Shown piece after piece: positions 62,953-64,000 of a stretch of 64,000 bases of DNA. Source of the DNA: an uncultured bacterium (GTDB taxonomy: Bacteria > Bacteroidota > Rhodothermia > Rhodothermales > UBA10348); assembly GCA_943788505.1 (NCBI GenBank), contig CALSQR010000001.1:248001-312000 (forward strand). The letters run 5' to 3'. A model generated the notes under the pieces. The model did no database searches. It saw only the letters and a list, made by a program, of their open reading frames with translations, and was not told the origin of the DNA. Numbering within the stretch: position 1 is the stretch's first letter; every line of letters begins with the position of its first letter. Both the position numbers and the translations under genes were made by a program.

Positions 62953-63862
62953 CTAAACGTCCAGGTACTTTCCGGATGAATCATCCGGCCGGGCATGGGA
63001 ATATCTACTCGTGGTTGTGAGGGGACTTATGTCCAAGCGTCTCCTTGACGAGATGCGTTGGAGCCCCATGATCAAGAGAGTGGGACGCATGCGCGTGTCG
63101 AAGCCAATGGGGAGATACAGCGCGATCAACACCGGCCATTGTAGCTGCCTTACGGACGATTCGCCAAATCTGAGGCCGAGAAAGTGGACCTCCTTTAGCT
63201 GAGCGTATCACGGGATCTTTCAACGATCCGAAACCAGCGTGTTGTTCTGCACTGCGCAGATTTATCAATATGGACCAAATAGACGCAGGAACGAGCACAT
63301 TGCGTGTTTTGGACCCTTTTCCTATCAGAGTTATGATGCATTCACTAGGCGAACCAGGGATCTTCTTTTCCTGAACATGCTCCCAATTTAGGGTCACTAA
63401 TTCCGAAACCCTTGCACCAGTCGAATAGAAAAGACGCAAAAGAACTGAATTGCGCTCTGAATCGGCTGTGTGCAAAATATCTTGGACCTCATTCTCTGTA
63501 AGGATGCGCTGTGCAAGCATATCAGGGATTTTAGGAAGGGATATGGCCGCGCCAACATTGAACGAGAGGTAGCCAACCTTATGCCCGAAGCTAAAAAGAC
63601 TCTTTACCGATGCAAGTTTGCGTGCTCGAGAAGAGACGGCCAATCCTTCGCCTTCCAGGTGATCCAGCCAACTCCAGATGTCATCCAGCTTAGCCCTGGT
63701 CAGTTCTACGCCTGTAAATAAAAGGAACTGACTGATGTCCCTGGAATAAGCTTCCTTTGAGCTGACCGCTTTTGAGCGAAGCCAAAGTGCTATCAAATGA
63801 TCATCACTGTTGGCATTCGTGATTCGGTCATCTCTGGGGACGTATGGTGTGATATCTGACAT
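62953..63862 (-). CDS. Tyrosine recombinase (XerC/D-like), frameshifted before the catalytic Tyr
   Basis: A site-specific recombinase of about 300 aa with an N-terminal SAM-like domain and a catalytic domain with Arg (YSTGARVSELVTLNW), Lys region (GKGSKTRNVLVP), HxxR (PHWLRHAHASHSL) and LGHKS. In the plain frame it stops at 63005 with PHNHE and lacks the Tyr. If one base of the GGGG run at 63021-63024 is removed, the frame continues as LTTTSRYSHARPDDSSGKYLDV to a stop at 62953, restoring Tyr. So the gene has a single-base frameshift, or the assembly has an error. A candidate promoter adjoins the start. Confidence 0.85.
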
Positions 63863-63897
63863 AATGTAACATAAGGTTAATTACGTTACATAGTCAA
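63862..63897 (-). promoter_or_regulatory. Candidate promoter and operator of the recombinase-miaA unit
   Basis: On the minus strand TTGACT (63897-63892), 17 bases, then TTATGT (63874-63869) lie directly before the ATG at 63862, which would make the transcript leaderless or nearly so. An inverted repeat ATGTAAC (63864-63870) / GTTACAT (63885-63891) overlaps the -10 box and the spacer and could bind a repressor. Confidence 0.4.
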
Positions 63898-64000
63898 TAC
63901 GAGTAATCAGAGAGCATACTTGGCTCGGTTATCCGTTGCGGCACAACCTTATAAGTGCTACCTCAAAGAATATACTGTAGCAAGTACGTTCATAATCCGG

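Noticed and set aside
62953-63862. Integrase of a mobile element or prophage
   Set aside because: The recombinase is flanked by miaA, with no att-like repeats, tRNA or phage genes in view; it looks like a chromosomal Xer-type gene.

Overview
The window reads as chromosomal core sequence from an uncultured or little-studied member of the Bacteroidota/Rhodothermota (FCB) branch, probably marine. I infer this from gene content: a parvulin-parvulin-SurA-MoxR cluster, MutAB with MeaB, an OprP-type porin, an iodotyrosine-deiodinase-like flavoprotein, long acidic tails on S1, NusA and IF-2, and a candidate Bacteroidota-type promoter (TTG, 21 nt, TAnnTTGG) before rimP. GC content is near 50% and even. 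I see no insertion sequence, prophage, CRISPR array, rRNA or tRNA. No gene-free stretch exceeds about 250 bp.

Layout. 1-4805: start of murA (minus, cut by the edge), a cysteine desulfurase, then fbp-thrB-thrC. 4820-9048: an M23 peptidase, an AI-2E transporter and a lone hutF. 9197-14665 (minus): three exported PPIases and a MoxR ATPase, divergent from an ECF sigma/anti-sigma pair across an array of 10-bp repeats. 16115-22435: gltX, then trmH, a fused methylmalonyl-CoA mutase and meaB. 22518-26088: cmk-rpsA. 26190-29275: an HD-domain protein, an ornithine cyclodeaminase homologue and a 2-phosphoglycerate-kinase-like protein. 29266-37576: a phosphate-acquisition island. 37674-40888: aldehyde dehydrogenase, aminotransferase and a small membrane protein. 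40885-52165: prfB with a programmed frameshift, then rimP-nusA-infB-rbfA-truB-ribF-rpsO-pnp. 52267-62013: M16 peptidase, epimerase, scpA-scpB-rluB-guaB, Xaa-Pro peptidase, deiodinase-like protein, glycosyltransferase and an RsbW-like ATPase. 62003-63862 (minus): a frameshifted tyrosine recombinase and miaA.

The most unusual part is the phosphate island. One minus-strand operon runs porin-pstS-phoU-pstC-pstA-pstB-pstB. Its two PstB proteins have complementary losses: one lacks the LSGGQ signature, the other lacks the Q-loop Gln and the switch His. This predicts a heterodimeric ATPase with one good and one degenerate site in an importer family normally driven by a PstB homodimer. The PhoU of the same operon carries a C-terminal ArsC/LMW-phosphatase-like domain whose catalytic Cys and Arg are replaced, so it looks like a sensor or pseudoenzyme. 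A divergent Na+/Pi cotransporter gene is split by a single-base frameshift.

Other points: a methylmalonyl-CoA mutase with a shortened small-subunit-like domain fused to the large subunit; tandem terminator-like hairpins in the rimP-nusA leader; and a second single-base frameshift that removes the catalytic Tyr of the recombinase.
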